Below are positions 43,401 through 54,966 of a stretch of 64,000 nt of DNA, in pieces. The DNA lies in assembly GCF_028640845.1 (NCBI RefSeq), contig NC_080540.1, positions 283,358,524 to 283,422,523 on the forward strand, written 5' to 3'. Source of the stretch: Ahaetulla prasina (lineage: Eukaryota; Chordata; Lepidosauria; Squamata; Colubridae). A program made the translations under genes and the position numbers. The stretch's first letter is position 1. The number at the start of each line of letters is the position of its first letter. The notes beneath the pieces were generated by a model. The model saw only the letters and a program-made list of their open reading frames with translations, was not told where the DNA came from and made no database searches.

Positions 43401-44568
43401 GAGGAATCTTTCGCCGAGCCTCGTCCTCTAGGGATCGTATTGAAATTCGCCTTGGGCGACTGATCCCTTCTGGATACGCTAGACTACAGCTTCCATAATG
43501 CTCATCCGACGCTCTGGGAGAAGACTGCTGTTGCGTCGTTTCTTTTATTATCTTGATAAATCACATATACGTGTGTGTGTGTGTAATACTGCAGTGTTTG
43601 TGTTAGAAACACAAAATGAAAGATGTTTAGACACAAACAAGCGCCTTTTCTCAAGCGCCATTAAAACCATTTCCTTGGTACTGTTCATTGAATCAACAAA
43701 CCTTTATTATATTTTGGATATATTCTTTCAGTGTAGAGTAAACTTAACTAGTTATTAATGGTTAAGCCATTTGTTTTCATATGTTTATTCCTCTTCTACA
43801 GGACTTTGGTGGCACTGAGATATTATATCTACATTGAAGGAGGCAGCCAGAGAGATACTGGGGCATCTGGATAAACACACCCCAAAAATCAATTATTCAA
43901 TCCTGCTAAGAGTTTTTTGAACATTTGATATTGTTGTTTATTGGCCAACCATCTCCATCTTAAAAATTTTCACCCACTACACCAAGCCATGACTTGGTAA
44001 TCATGGCTTATTGACAAGATGCTGGATTCACACAGTATCTTAAGCCATAAACCATGTTTTACAAACCATGATATAACTCTATGAATCCAGCCGTTGTGTT
44101 CTGCAGACAAAGGTCAAAAGAATATTTGGCTTTTTGTTCTCAGATACGGCTTAGTAGCTTCAGAGTTGGCTTTTATGTGCTCATTAATTATGTGTGTAAC
44201 ATCACTACAGATTACTGTTTAATTATAATATGTATATCCATTACAATGTGAGAGCAGTTTTATTAAGGCAAATGGTGGAAATGCCTATAACCTGCAAAAA
44301 CATCTGTTTGAAACTACTGTATTTTAGGCACCTTAATAGCAGTATCTGCAGAATATGTTAAAAAGTCTCAATATGGCAAACATACAGTTGTTTTTATGTG
44401 CATGACATCACCACAATAATCAGCATTTTCATTTTTTTGCTTTTGTTTTACATTCTTAACATATGCAATTAACATCTTTAAATTTTAAAAAAATAGAAGC
44501 CTGAACATTTTTTTTTCAAAAAAAAGGAGAATAAAATTTTCTTGTACATAATAGTTATATATATTATA
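43401..44568. other. Upstream intergenic sequence, mostly unrecognised
   Basis: A GT run at 43571-43584. About 43980-44095 carries TTACAAACCATGATATAAC-like phrases in two orientations, similar to 54565-54640 and 60120-60240, probably an undescribed short inverted-repeat element. Confidence 0.4.
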
Positions 44569-44570
44569 TA

Positions 44571-44856
44571 CAGGTAATCCTCGATTTATGACCACAATTG
44601 AACTTGGAATTTTAGTCATCAGACATTGCACTCCTAAGTTGAGTCACCACATGACTGAACTCAATTTTATGATCTTTTTTCTGATGGTCATTAAGTGAAT
44701 AGTTGCTAAATAAATCATGAGATCTTTAGTCCAAATCTTATTATTTTGGCAAAAAAATTGGTGGGGTGGCAGTCAGTCGTAACTTCGAGAATGGTTCTGG
44801 TCCATTCTAATTTTGAGTGGTTCTTAAGTAAGTGGTTGTAACTTGAGGACTACCTG
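44571..44856. mobile_element. TA-flanked MITE (CAGGTAGTCCTC family), complete
   Basis: Starts CAGGTAATCCTCGATTTATG and ends AACTTGAGGACTACCTG, with TA at 44569-44570 and 44857-44858. Confidence 0.85.
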
Positions 44857-44858
44857 TA

Positions 44859-45174
44859 GCCATTTGTTTACTAATAAATATTCTCCTACAGTCAATACAA
44901 AATATTGTAAAATATTGCAACAATTCATATCCTAACCGTTTTTTTTTAACCATGCCCTGCGTACACTTTGCATCAAGTATAATGGTTTACTTGTTTGATA
45001 GGATTCATCCATGTATAGATGGTGATTTTAATAGTAATCTTGCAGAATATAATTATTTTACAAGTATAAATGTATAGACTAAATATATTTACAAGTATAA
45101 ATGTATAGACTAAATGTATTGTGAAAGATTTGAGTCAGGTCAGGACAAATTCCTGCACTTATCTTGACAAGATT
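44859..45174. other. Intergenic sequence, nothing recognised
   Basis: A 31-bp tandem duplication with ACAAGTATAAATGTATAGAC lies at about 45059-45117. Confidence 0.4.
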
Positions 45175-45591
45175 TGGTTCACCCTTACCTGCTTTCTAGG
45201 GCTGAGAGAGGAGGACAGGCCTAAGATCATACAGATGGCTTTGTGCCCCAAGGTAGGATTAGAACCAGGGGTGAAATTCAGCAGGTTCTGACAGGTTCTG
45301 GAGAACCGGTAGTGGAAATTTTGAGCAGTTCAGAGAACCGGTAGCGGAAATTTTGAGTAGTTCGGAGAACTGGCAAATACCACTCTGGCTGCCCCCAGAA
45401 TGGGGTGGGAATGGATATTTTGCAGTATCCTTCCCCTGCCACGCCCACCAAGCCACACCACAACCACCAAGCCATGCCCACGGAACCAGTAGTAAAAAAA
45501 ATTGGATTTCACCGTTGATTAGAACTCACAATTTCCCGGTTTTTAGTCAAATGCCTTAACTGCTACACTAAATTGGCTTTCATATTGTATA
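45175..45591 (-). mobile_element. tRNA-SINE in reverse, split by a hAT-like MITE
   Basis: 45190-45265 (GGCTGAGAGAGGAGGACAGG, AGGATTAGAAC) and 45518-45591 (CTTAACTGCTACACTAAATT) form one reversed copy of the 9351 family; the MITE lies in its B-box region. Confidence 0.75.
45266..45517. mobile_element. hAT-like MITE (AACCGGT family), perfect target duplication
   Basis: Starts CAGGGGTGAAATTCAGCAGG, ends GGATTTCACCGTTG, flanked by ATTAGAAC (45258-45265, 45518-45525). Confidence 0.9.
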
Positions 45592-46073
45592 TTATCATTT
45601 ATTGTTTGTTTGTTTGTTTCACCCATCTCAACACCATGACTCATTATTTCAATACAGTATAAAAAAAATACAGCATTAAAAGAAAATGAGATATCTCTGA
45701 TCAGATTTCTCAGCTCAGTTTAATATAATCTCCCATGTTCTGTTGATCCAAATTATAATAGCACATTGTTAATTTTTTACCAGTGACCCGAGACCGATAA
45801 TCAAATAACTGTTTAATGTATGAACAATCAAGAAGAGAAGCCGTATAGAAATAGAAACAAAATGTGCTATTACTTTGATACAGTAAAGGAGCAATATTGG
45901 TGGTTTTAGGACTAAATTGTACACGTTTGTATTTTTTTGTTTCATTTGAGATTGTGTTTCAGTACACAATATACAGTTTTTAAGTGAGACCAGAAAAGAG
46001 ATATTTTTTTACATGTTATGTGCTTCAGAAAAATCTGAACCACTTACAAATAATCATTTACAAGTTTTCTTTA
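45592..46073. other. Intergenic sequence, nothing recognised
   Basis: AT-rich with a (TTTG)n run at about 45602-45617. Confidence 0.4.
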
Positions 46074-46585
46074 AAAGTAGTCTTTGACTTATAACCAGTG
46101 ATGGGATTCAGCCAGTTCGCACCACTTCGGGAGAACCGGTTGTTAACTTTCTGAGCAGTTTGGTGAACTGGTTGGTGGAAGAAATCATTAGGGCAGAGAA
46201 CCGGTTGTTAAATTACTTGAATCCCACCACTGCTTATAACTATGATCGGGACAGAACCTCTGTTGCTCAGCATGGTGGTCATTTGATTTGTGCCCAATTT
46301 TACAACTTTTTTTTGCTGTGATTGATTAAGCAAATAACCGTGTTTAAGTGGCTGTTTAGTGTATTCATCTTTCCCCATTGACTTTGCATGTTGGAAGTCA
46401 GCGGGAAAGATCACAGATGGTGATCACGTGACCCTAGGAGATCTTGCAACCATAGTAAACACATGCTAGTTGCCAAGCACCTGAATTTTGATCATGTGAC
46501 CATGGGGACTCTGTGATAGTCATAAATGCAAGGAATAGACTTTGAACTATCACAAAACAAATAATTGTAAATTAAGGACTGCCTG
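46074..46585. mobile_element. TA-type MITE (CAGGTAGTCCTC family) with nested hAT-like MITE
   Basis: Left part AGTAGTCTTTGACTTATAAC, then the insert at 46096-46232, then TATGATCGGGACAGAACC through GTGATCACGTGACC to AAGGACTGCCTG before TA. Confidence 0.75.
46096..46232. mobile_element. hAT-like MITE, 137 bp, perfect target duplication
   Basis: Starts CAGTGATGGGATTCAGCCAG, ends TGAATCCCACCACTG, flanked by CTTATAAC (46088-46095, 46233-46240). Arms share GAGAACCGGTTGTTAA. Confidence 0.9.
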
Positions 46586-47163
46586 TAATGCAGAGAATTA
46601 CTTCAAGTCTGTGATTCCAGATTCACTTGTATTTTATTAAAAGATATTTCTCTAAAGAAATACTCATTTCATATTTTGATCAGTTTTCATTTTTCTTTCG
46701 TATGGCTAAATACCCTCTTTTGATTTGTTAGACACTGAACAGAGCCTTAAATCCAAAATATCCACATCACACACAGTGAGGCAATGTATTAATAATATGG
46801 TTTACTTTCAATATTCTCAAAAAAGAAAGTTGGGCATACTAATGCTTGCTTAATGTTATGGTTGGTTTGTGTGCTTTTCAAAGTGTGCTTTTCAACATTT
46901 ATATAAATCCAGTCTATTCCTAGACTCTCATATTTATCTGTACAAATGTGTTTATCTGTTTCTTCTTTATATTTCCGAGCAGGGGACTATAATACACCTG
47001 GATTTTTTCATTCTCCAAGAAACTACATTGCTAATGTGAAGTGCATATCATATTTTTTATTGATTAATCCTGGGATAGAATGTATGTTTATTACAGAAGG
47101 GGAGGACAATATTCAGAGGTCTGCTTTGCTTTCTAGTAGAATCATCAGAGGCAAAGTGAAAGC
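46586..47163. other. Intergenic sequence, nothing recognised
   Basis: A short duplication, AGTGTGCTTTTCAA, lies at 46873-46896. Confidence 0.4.
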
Positions 47164-47354
47164 ATATATATCCATGACGGCGAACCTATGGTACACATGC
47201 CACAGCTGGCACGCAGAGCCCTCTCTGTGGGCACGCAAGCCGTCGCCCAGGTCAGGTCCACTGCACCTCCCGCTGGCCAGCTGATTTTTGGGATGTGCAG
47301 GGGCGGGGCGCATGCGGGACACATGCACGCTAACGGAAGTGTGGAAACAGGCTC

Positions 47355-47923
47355 TGTTGTGTCTTGTCCGCTCTCACCGCAGCCGGGGTCTGCTTATCTG
47401 CTCCCGAACACGGAGGAATGTATGCCTCCCGGCCCCAGTCCTGGCTCCATGCCCAGACAAGCTGCAGAGAGGGGGCACCTCCCGGTCCCAGCCCTGGCTC
47501 CATGCCCAGACAAGCTGCAGAGAGGGGGCACCTCCCGGTCCCAGCCCTGGCTCCATGCCCAGGCAAACGGAGCAGCTAGACCCCTCCCCCTCCTCCACAG
47601 CATGTGAGCCTGAGGAAAGTTTACTTCCAACAGCTGATTGGAGTGACCCTCGCATCAGAAGATTGGATAGGCGGAGGCAACAGAAGGAAGGGAGGGGCAG
47701 ACCTTAATGAGTGCTGAGTCATGGAGCCACACCCATGGCCTATATAAAGGATCTGCTTTCTGGCAGTCTCTGAGTCAGGCAAAGTCGAACTTATCTTGCT
47801 GAAGTCACTTACTGGTCTCCTGCCTGCTCTGAGGACTTTGCTAGGACTTTGGGCAGAGCTGCAGAGGCAAGCCTGATTCGGATTTCCCTGACCCGGCCGT
47901 CAGCGGAGGAGTGGGACACGACA
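47355..47923 (+). mobile_element. Solo LTR (569 bp) with 5-bp target duplication
   Basis: Starts TGTTGTGTCTTGTCCG, ends GTGGGACACGACA, flanked by GGCTC (47350-47354, 47924-47928). TGAGTCA at 47714-47720 and TATATAAAGG at 47741. It contains 2.3 copies of a 53-bp unit not repeated in the other two LTRs. No internal coding region adjoins. Confidence 0.9.
47441..47565. repeat. 53-bp tandem repeat inside the LTR
   Basis: Units begin CTGGCTCCATGCCCAGACAA at 47441 and 47494, with a partial third at 47547. Confidence 0.9.
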
Positions 47924-48167
47924 GGCTCGTTTCTGGCCTTCAGAAAGCCTCTGGAGCCCGGGGGAGGCTGTTTTCACCCTCCCAGAGGCTTGAGGAAAAC
48001 CTCCGGAGCCTTGAGAGGGCGAAAATGCCCCCCACCCACTCCCCAGCCATGGTGCAGGTTGCTAAAATTTTTGTATCCCACCCTTTTGAATCCCACCCCA
48101 CCTCCGCCCAAAAGTGTGCGTGCTTTTGGCACCCGAAGAGAAAAAGTTAGCCATCACTGATATATAT

Positions 48168-48292
48168 TGACAGAACATGTTAGAATTAAGGATTAGAGTT
48201 AGTTCAGACCATGAGAATGACTAAACCTGTCCATTTCAGTTTCTTCCAATTTATGGTCTTAAATATGTTCCATCTTGTTTCTCATTATACAG

Positions 48293-48332
<40 letters not shown>

Positions 48333-49205
48333 TAAATGTTCATGCACATTTTTTTCAAAGATACATATTGTTTAGTCATATAAGTGCATTTTTGGCAGCA
48401 GTTGTTTTTAACATAGTGTTCTGAACCTATTTTTTATATGTATGTATTTTATGTACGTATTTTTTGTCCAAAGAGCTACATTTTAAGAAGAACAAATGCC
48501 AAGGGATAATTGACATTTTTCTTTACATACTGATTCCAGAAGTGCAAATATAGTAAGAGCCTGATAGAATTCTCCCCAATCCATTCAATAGAAAATTCAA
48601 AGAATATCTTAGTTTTCTGTATCAGAGCTGGCACACTATTACAAATCTCACGGTAGTTTGGGAATAGCAGAGCTACCCCGGGACTGTAGAAAGACAACTG
48701 CAGAACTCACATTCATCAAAAGCAATATTTTTCAAACCTGATTACTTTAAGATATCTTGACTTCAACTCCCAAAACTCCTCAGCCATTCCATGAGGAATT
48801 CTAGGAATTGAAGACCAGATATTTTAAAGTGGTCACATTTGGAAAACGTTGCTCAAAAGATTTCAGACTGTTTCAGAAAATCTCAACCAACATAATGGAT
48901 TTCCAACATATTGTAATATAAAGCTTATTCCATTTAAGAGAATGACAGATCAAAAAGAATTTGCTACCAAATTCTTCCTGGTGTTGGACTACCATACACT
49001 AACATGACTCTGTCTCTATAGACTTCCATCTACTGACATCATGTAAAATTTTGGTGGTTCAAAGTGGAACATTTGTTTAAACTACCTGGTGCCATTTACT
49101 GTAAGTGACAGTAGATGCCCTACCATTTATACCACCAATGTTGCAAGTCCAAAGGGTGGGGGGAAGAGTATTTACATTTTGAAACGTGAACATGATTTCT
49201 CTGAT
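48168..49205. other. Intergenic sequence with a decayed MITE
   Basis: A (CA)n run (48294-48328) and a diverged palindromic hAT-like MITE at about 48725-48852 (arms CAACTCCCAAAACTCCTCAG and GAGGAATTCTAGGAATTGAAG). Otherwise unrecognised. Confidence 0.45.
48294..48328. repeat. (CA)n microsatellite
   Basis: About 17 CA units. Confidence 0.95.
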
Positions 49206-49470
49206 ACAGGTTGTCCTCAAGGTTATGACTATAGCAACCTTTTTCAGGATGGTCATTAAATGAACACAGCAATTGCCAAGCAAACTCATTGGTGGCTGTG
49301 GAATGTAAACACTGGTTTCTGGCAAAACTATTGTAAATCAGGGCCATCTAACCACAGTTTGCTAGAAACTACCATAAATGTGGGCCAGTTGTCAAATGGC
49401 CAAAATACGGTCACATGACTCCAGGAGGACAATGACACTGGAATGTCAAAACCAGCTTACAATTAGCTTT
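49206..49470. mobile_element. Diverged TA-type MITE (CAGGTAGTCCTC family)
   Basis: ACAGGTTGTCCTCAAGG start and GGTCACATGACTCCAGG inside; the right end is lost. Confidence 0.55.
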
Positions 49471-49674
49471 GGGGGACAGCGGCAGTGGTGATATTCAGCA
49501 GGTTTTGACCAGCTCTGGAGAACCGGTAGCGGACATTTTGAGTAGTTCGGAGAACCGGTAAATACCACCTCTGACTGGTCCCGCCTCCATCAATTCTCTG
49601 CCTCCCGAGTCCCAACTGATCAGGAGGGAATGGAGATTTTATATTATCCTTCCACTGGAGTGGGGTGGGAATGG

Positions 49675-49675
<1 letters not shown>

Positions 49676-49743
<68 letters not shown>
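49676..49743. repeat. (AAT)n, tail of the nested CR1
   Basis: About 22 AAT units at the 3' end of the reversed CR1. Confidence 0.95.
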
Positions 49744-50389
49744 TCAGAGTTGGAAGGGACCTTTGAGGTCTTCTAGTCCAACTCCCTGCACAGGCAGGAA
49801 ACCCTACACCATTTCAGACAAATGGCTATCCAGCATTTTCTTAAAAATTTCCAGTGTTGGAGCATTTAAGGGGCGTGCATAAGAGCACAAACGTGCCTAC
49901 TGTTCCTGTCCTATTGTTTCTTTTTCTTATATATATATATACTTATACTTCCTTGTTTCTCCTCATATATATGTTTATATACTATATAATCCTTTTGTGT
50001 GATGCTTGTGTATATTGTTATGACAAAATTAAATAAATATATAAATAAATTTACAACTTCTGCAGGCAAGTTGTTCCACTGATTAATTGTTCTAACTGTC
50101 AGGAAAATTCTCCTTAGTTCTAGGTTGCTTCTCTCCTTGATTAGTTTCCAGTCATTGCTTCTTGTTCTACCCTCAGGTGCTTTGGAGAATAGTTTGACTC
50201 CCTCTTCTTTGTGGCAACCCCTGAGATATTGGAACACTGCTATCATGTCTCCCCTAGTCCTTCTTTTTATTAAACTAGGCATACCAAGTTCCTGCAACCA
50301 TTCTTCATATGTTTTAACCTCCAGTCCCCTAATCATCTTTGTTGCTCTTCTCTGCACTCTTTCTAGAGTCTCAACTCTAGAAAGGATAT
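49744..50389 (-). mobile_element. CR1-type LINE 3' end nested in the MITE
   Basis: Left: CAGAGTTGGAAGGGACC (3' end in reverse). Right: an intact minus-strand frame (about 50390-50060) with VQRRATKMIRGLEVKTYEEW, RGDMIAVFQYLRGCHKEEG and NDWKLIKERSNLELRRIFL. Interrupted by the LINE end at 49866-50045. Confidence 0.9.
49866..50045 (+). mobile_element. Unclassified LINE 3' end nested in CR1
   Basis: Plus-strand copy of the 12596 family: AAACGTGCCTACTGTTCCTG, TTGTGTATATTGTTATGAC, then an AAAT-rich tail. Flanked by ATTTA on both sides. Confidence 0.6.
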
Positions 50390-50477
50390 TTGACAGTATC
50401 CTTCCCCTGCCATGCCCACCAAGCCACGCCCACAGAACCGGTAGTAAAAAAAATTGAAAGCCACCACTGGACAGGGG

Positions 50478-52262
50478 ATTCATTGTAAGAATCGCTAAGG
50501 AACTGGTTGTATAGCTTAACATCACTGACCAACCGCCTTTTATAAATGTGCCTGATTCTCAATTTAAAAAAACAAATCAAAGGAAATAGTGGCCCCTTAA
50601 AATGGAACACACTTATTATTGCTAGCTTTTGTGGACAGCCATTCCCTTCATTAAATTCATGGCATCTGTCTAGACCTGAGGGCAGAGGATTATGCACGCA
50701 GGACTCTCTCCTGTGCTGGTGAGAGAAAAGAAAGAAAATGAAGAAAAAGGAGCCCATATCGCCTTGAGTGGCCATTAATATTAGCAGGTGCAGCAATGTA
50801 CATTCTTGCAATGAATGGCTGACACATATAGGAGAATAAGAAACATTGTTCTCTGTTTATAGTCTTTAGAGAAACGGATGAATTCTTGTTCAGCTCTTTT
50901 GCAATGTTTGTGTAATTCCTTTTCTCGAAGAAGGCCACCTTAAAATCAGTGGCAGAGAGCCTAAGGGAATTGAAATATCCCCCGTTGGTTTGGTTTTATT
51001 TATTTATTTGCTTATCAAATTTATTTGCCAACCATCTCATTATTCAGGCTGAGTGTGGCTGTTTCCACTACTCAAAGAAAATCAGAATTCTAGATTTGGC
51101 ATGGCCCACACCCGTTCAATTTCACACAGCCCTCTAGAAGAGGATCAGATGGCATCTTCTGAAGAAAAATGAAATACTTCTGGCTGATCCTTGACTCTGT
51201 AGCACAAATGCAGAAAAATTAACAGTCTCTCACACATGATGGCACCAGAATGATTGGCTGGTGGCTGCTTTAGCATCTCATTTATCACTGAGATTACTGG
51301 TTTATTTTCTTGCAAAGATTACATGCATAAATTCATCTTTAGATATTCTACTCAGGATAATGGATGGCTTTACAGTGCACTAAATATCAGCCTGGAGTTC
51401 ACCTACATGATCCTGCTGATAACCACTCCTGTGATTCATGAAAAGTCTCCAAGCTTCTTGGAAGGTGAATTAGATCCCTCCTAATTTTTTTTAAAAATAG
51501 TTAATTATTCATGCTTCTCCCAATTAGAAATTAAAATAAAAACTTTAGAGGAGAATTTACAATGATCAAACAGGCATACCAGTTCTTACAGAAAATGTGA
51601 GATATACAAGGATGCAACTTTGCCTAGAAACAGCCAATACTGTACCTAGCATCTTCTCTGCAAGGTGGATAAACAATTACCCCCTTCTCTCCGCCTCCAG
51701 ATGTATATCAGAGGGATTTGTAAATATCTTTACTTAATAAAGCAGATTGATTGAAGCAGTTGTGAACAGATGCTGGATTAGCACTATTCTGCTATTTAGT
51801 CTTATTAATAAAATTGGAGGGTATATAAGTTTTTAGTTGTGGGTCATTGGGGCTACATCATGATGTGCACTGGTTTTATTGATTTTATGAAAGTTTGATT
51901 GCTTTGGGGTTTTGTTAAGGTTTGATTGTGACTGAGCATTGCTGGGGATGGGGGTGCATCATATGTCAACCCTGAAGTCATTTTGGAGCATCTTCAGGGC
52001 TGCCACAGCAAGGCTGGTTGGAGCTGTGAGAATGGGAGCGGGGAGTAGAGATAGCTGGGGACTTGTAGCCAAAATAAAAATTCTTTCTCCTGGGAATCAA
52101 GGATGTTCCCACCAGGTGCTGGAGAGGCATGGAGTGAACCCAACTGGAGTGGGGACTGTGACTTGGTTGGACCATATGATGGACATGTGGACTGGGGAAA
52201 GGAACTCTCAATTTAATTTGGGTGGGGAAAACCCCGGGATCTTCACAGTTGGGTTTTCACCA
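50478..52262. other. Intergenic sequence, mostly unrecognised
   Basis: At about 50993-51045 is TATTTATTTGCTTATCAAAT, a fragment of the retroelement end seen at 11148. Nothing else is named in about 1.8 kb. Confidence 0.45.
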
Positions 52263-52273
52263 GATGTGCCAAT

Positions 52274-52602
52274 GTTGTTATTAGTTACAAAGTCGTGTCC
52301 GACCCATCGTGACCCCATGGACAACGTTCCTCCAGGCCTTTCTGTCCTCTACCATCCTCTGGAGTCCATTTAAGCTCATGCCAACTGCTTCAGTGACTCC
52401 ATCCAGCCATCTCATTCTCTGCTGTCTCCTTCTTCTTTTGCCCTCAATCTTTCCCAGCATTAGGCTCTTCTCCAGGGAGTCCTTCCTTCTCATTAGGTGG
52501 CCAAAGTATTTGAGTTTCACCTTCAGGATCTGGCCTTCTAAAAAGCAGTCACGGTTGATCTCCTCTAGGACTGACCGGTTTGGTTGCCTTGCAGTCCAAT
52601 AT
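52274..52602 (-). mobile_element. Bov-B LINE 3' end with 11-bp target duplication
   Basis: The minus-strand frame 52520-52281 is open: KLKYFGHLMRRKDSLEKSLM, then RMRWLDGVTEAVGMSLNGLQ. Flanked by GATGTGCCAAT at 52263-52273 and 52603-52613. Severely 5'-truncated. Confidence 0.92.
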
Positions 52603-52613
52603 GATGTGCCAAT

Positions 52614-53176
52614 ATGACACGCCTAATAAATTTGGACTTTGAGGAACGCCTTGGCCTCAGAGTTTTGATTGCATTGGGTCTGTTACTTGGAACCCTGACA
52701 TCTTAAATATGATTTACTTATAGGAGTTTTGCCCTCAGTCCAGCCTTGGATCCCAAACTCCACCCTTTTTCATACCAAGCTAATCTGTTGGCAGTGACAA
52801 TCCATGAAAGATCACTGGTGGTGGTCTTTGATTTCATATGGGCACGTACCACTTCACTTCTGGGCCACAGAAAGAGCTACCTACAAGTTATGGCTTGGAG
52901 CATCATAGACAACAAAATGTCCTCTGCCTTTTCCACCATCACCTCCAAGTTTTTCATTGAAATCTCTCATCCATGTCTTGGAGCCATATTGTTTCAGGCC
53001 CTGTTTCAGAGACTTATGTCACTGGCAACACACAAGGCACAAACAAATAGAAGGTTGTGCGTAATGCACTGGAACGGGAAAGGAAAACAGGAGCCGTAAA
53101 CCAAGAATCAAAGCATGGTCAGAGATCCTCTAATCCCAAGAGGACAGTGGCATTTTCTTTGTGAATTATGACATTC
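52614..53176. other. Intergenic sequence, nothing recognised
   Basis: A plus-strand 117-codon frame (52746-53099) has no recognisable family. Confidence 0.4.
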
Positions 53177-53184
53177 TCCTATGC

Positions 53185-53465
53185 CAGAGGTGGGTTTCAG
53201 CAGGTTCTGACCAGTTCTAGAGAACCGGTAGCAGAAATTTTGAGTAGTTCGGAGAACCAGTAGTAAAAATTCTGACTGGCCACTCCCCCCCCCCATCTAT
53301 TCTCTGCCTCCCAAGTCCCAGCTGATCAAGAGGAAATGGGGATTTTTGCAGTAACCTTCCTCTGGAGTGGGGTGGGAATGGAGATTTTACAGTATCCTTC
53401 CCCTGCCATGCCCACCAAGCCGCGCCCATAGAACCAGTAGTAAAAAAATTTGAAACCCACCACTG
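53185..53465. mobile_element. hAT-like MITE (AACCGGT family)
   Basis: Starts CAGAGGTGGGTTTCAGCAGG, ends GAAACCCACCACTG. Flanks TCCTATGC and TCCTATAC match 7 of 8. Confidence 0.85.
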
Positions 53466-53473
53466 TCCTATAC

Positions 53474-54670
53474 CTGAAGAAGAAATGCAATGGTGATTAA
53501 CACATCTTGATATTATGGCAAAGAGGTGAAAAGGGAATTCCTTCTCAGCCACAGCTGTGGCTCAGTGATGACCTGAAGCACCATCTGCATAATAATAATA
53601 AAAAAATCTCAGCTGTTATTCCATTCACTAAAATGCCTAATCCACTCTTTCTTTTCTTTGTCCCAACAAAACAATTCATTATATGATATCTTCAAGCTGT
53701 GGTGACCTCTGGATTCCTCCCATGTTGCTTCTATTGAGATCATTCTTTTGTCCAAGGAAAATTCACAGCTCCCACTGCACTCTCCAATTCACTGCATGAG
53801 TATTATATATTTCAGCAGACGCTTCACCCACAGGGCTGTAGGAAGAAGGTAGGGAGTGGCATTATTATTTATCGAGTTATTTAAATTTGTTACATCCACC
53901 CCCCTCTGGTAGACTGAGAGGCTCACAAAATACAAAAAAAAAAAACCTCAATAGGTGATTGAAAACGATGCTTCACCTTGAAACAATAACAACACGCCAA
54001 ACAATACAGTAATTGAGAAATGGATATGTTGCAATTAATTTGCTAATAGTTAGAACACAAGTAAACATTTAGCCTCTGATTCATTGGTGAGCCAGGTTCA
54101 TTCTCCTCATGGAGCTTTGGCTTGCTTTAAACACGGTTAATTAAATAAATCAAACCTGGCTGGGTTCAGACCATCCAAATCAAGCAAAACATGATAATTT
54201 GATAGAACACAAGAGTCTCATTTAAAATATTCATGATGTAATGAGGTTTAGAAGGGCAAAATCCAGACAGTTTCAGCCTTCAATATCTAGTTCTACAAGG
54301 ACATCCACTGTTTGGGTTTGTGAGTGTCAAAAGATGTTGTCTGTGATTGCACAATTGAAGTTCTGTCCCTTTTATATGTAGAAAGGACTTTGATTGCAGG
54401 TTTGCAGCCATCTTGCCTTTTTGTATCTCCTGGTTCCCCTTGCTTGCATTTATTTGACTTACATAAAGGAGACTTATTTAGAATTAGGCGATACCTAATG
54501 ACTTGATTCCAATCATATTTTGCTGAGGTCCAGGTGACTATTGGCCCACCCAACCTTTCCTTGAATAATCTGGTTTACAATATGCTAAACTGTGGTTTCC
54601 CAGCTTAGCTAAACCATGAGTTGTGATTTACAAGCTACAAGTAGCTACATTCACTTTGGTGGCTAACCCA
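53474..54670. other. Intergenic sequence, little recognised
   Basis: About 53850-53960 has TATTTATCGAGTTATTTAAA and an A run, possibly a LINE tail. 54110-54180 and 54565-54640 carry the TTAGCTAAACCATGAGTTG phrase shared with 43980 and 60120. Confidence 0.4.
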
Positions 54671-54678
54671 AATCAAAC

Positions 54679-54958
54679 CAGGGTGAAATCCAGCAAGTTC
54701 TGACAGGTTCTGGAGAACCAGTAGTGGAAATTTTGAGTAGTTCAGAGAACCGGTAACGGAAATTTTGAGTAGTTCGGAGAATCGGCAAATACCACCTCTG
54801 GCTGGCCCCAGAGTGGAGTGGGAATGGAGATTATGCAATATTCTTCCCCCAGGAGTGGGGAGGGAATAGAGATTTTGCAGTATCCTTCTCCTGCCATGCT
54901 CACCAAGCCACACCATGCCCACCAAACCGGTAGTAAAAAAAATTGGATTTCACCACTG
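54679..54958. mobile_element. hAT-like MITE (AACCGGT family), perfect target duplication
   Basis: Starts CAGGGTGAAATCCAGCAAG, ends GGATTTCACCACTG, flanked by AATCAAAC (54671-54678, 54959-54966). Confidence 0.92.
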
Positions 54959-54966
54959 AATCAAAC

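Larger units (their letters stand above)
47172..48159. mobile_element. hAT-like GTGATGGC-family element with solo LTR inside
   Basis: Starts CCATGACGGCGAACC, ends GTTAGCCATCACTG, flanked by ATATATAT (47164-47171, 48160-48167). The LTR at 47355-47923 accounts for more than half its length. Confidence 0.8.
49483..50469. mobile_element. hAT-like MITE (AACCGGT family) carrying nested LINEs
   Basis: Starts CAGTGGTGATATTCAGCAGG, ends GAAAGCCACCACTG. Flanks GACAGCGG and GACAGGGG match 7 of 8. Its own sequence is 49483-49676 and 50390-50469. Confidence 0.8.

Noticed and set aside
47441..47565. CRISPR-like array
   Set aside because: Direct repeats without unique spacers, in a vertebrate LTR; an ordinary tandem duplication.
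52746..53099. 117-codon plus-strand frame as a gene
   Set aside because: No family resemblance, no start or splice context, and the length is plausible by chance in 64 kb.
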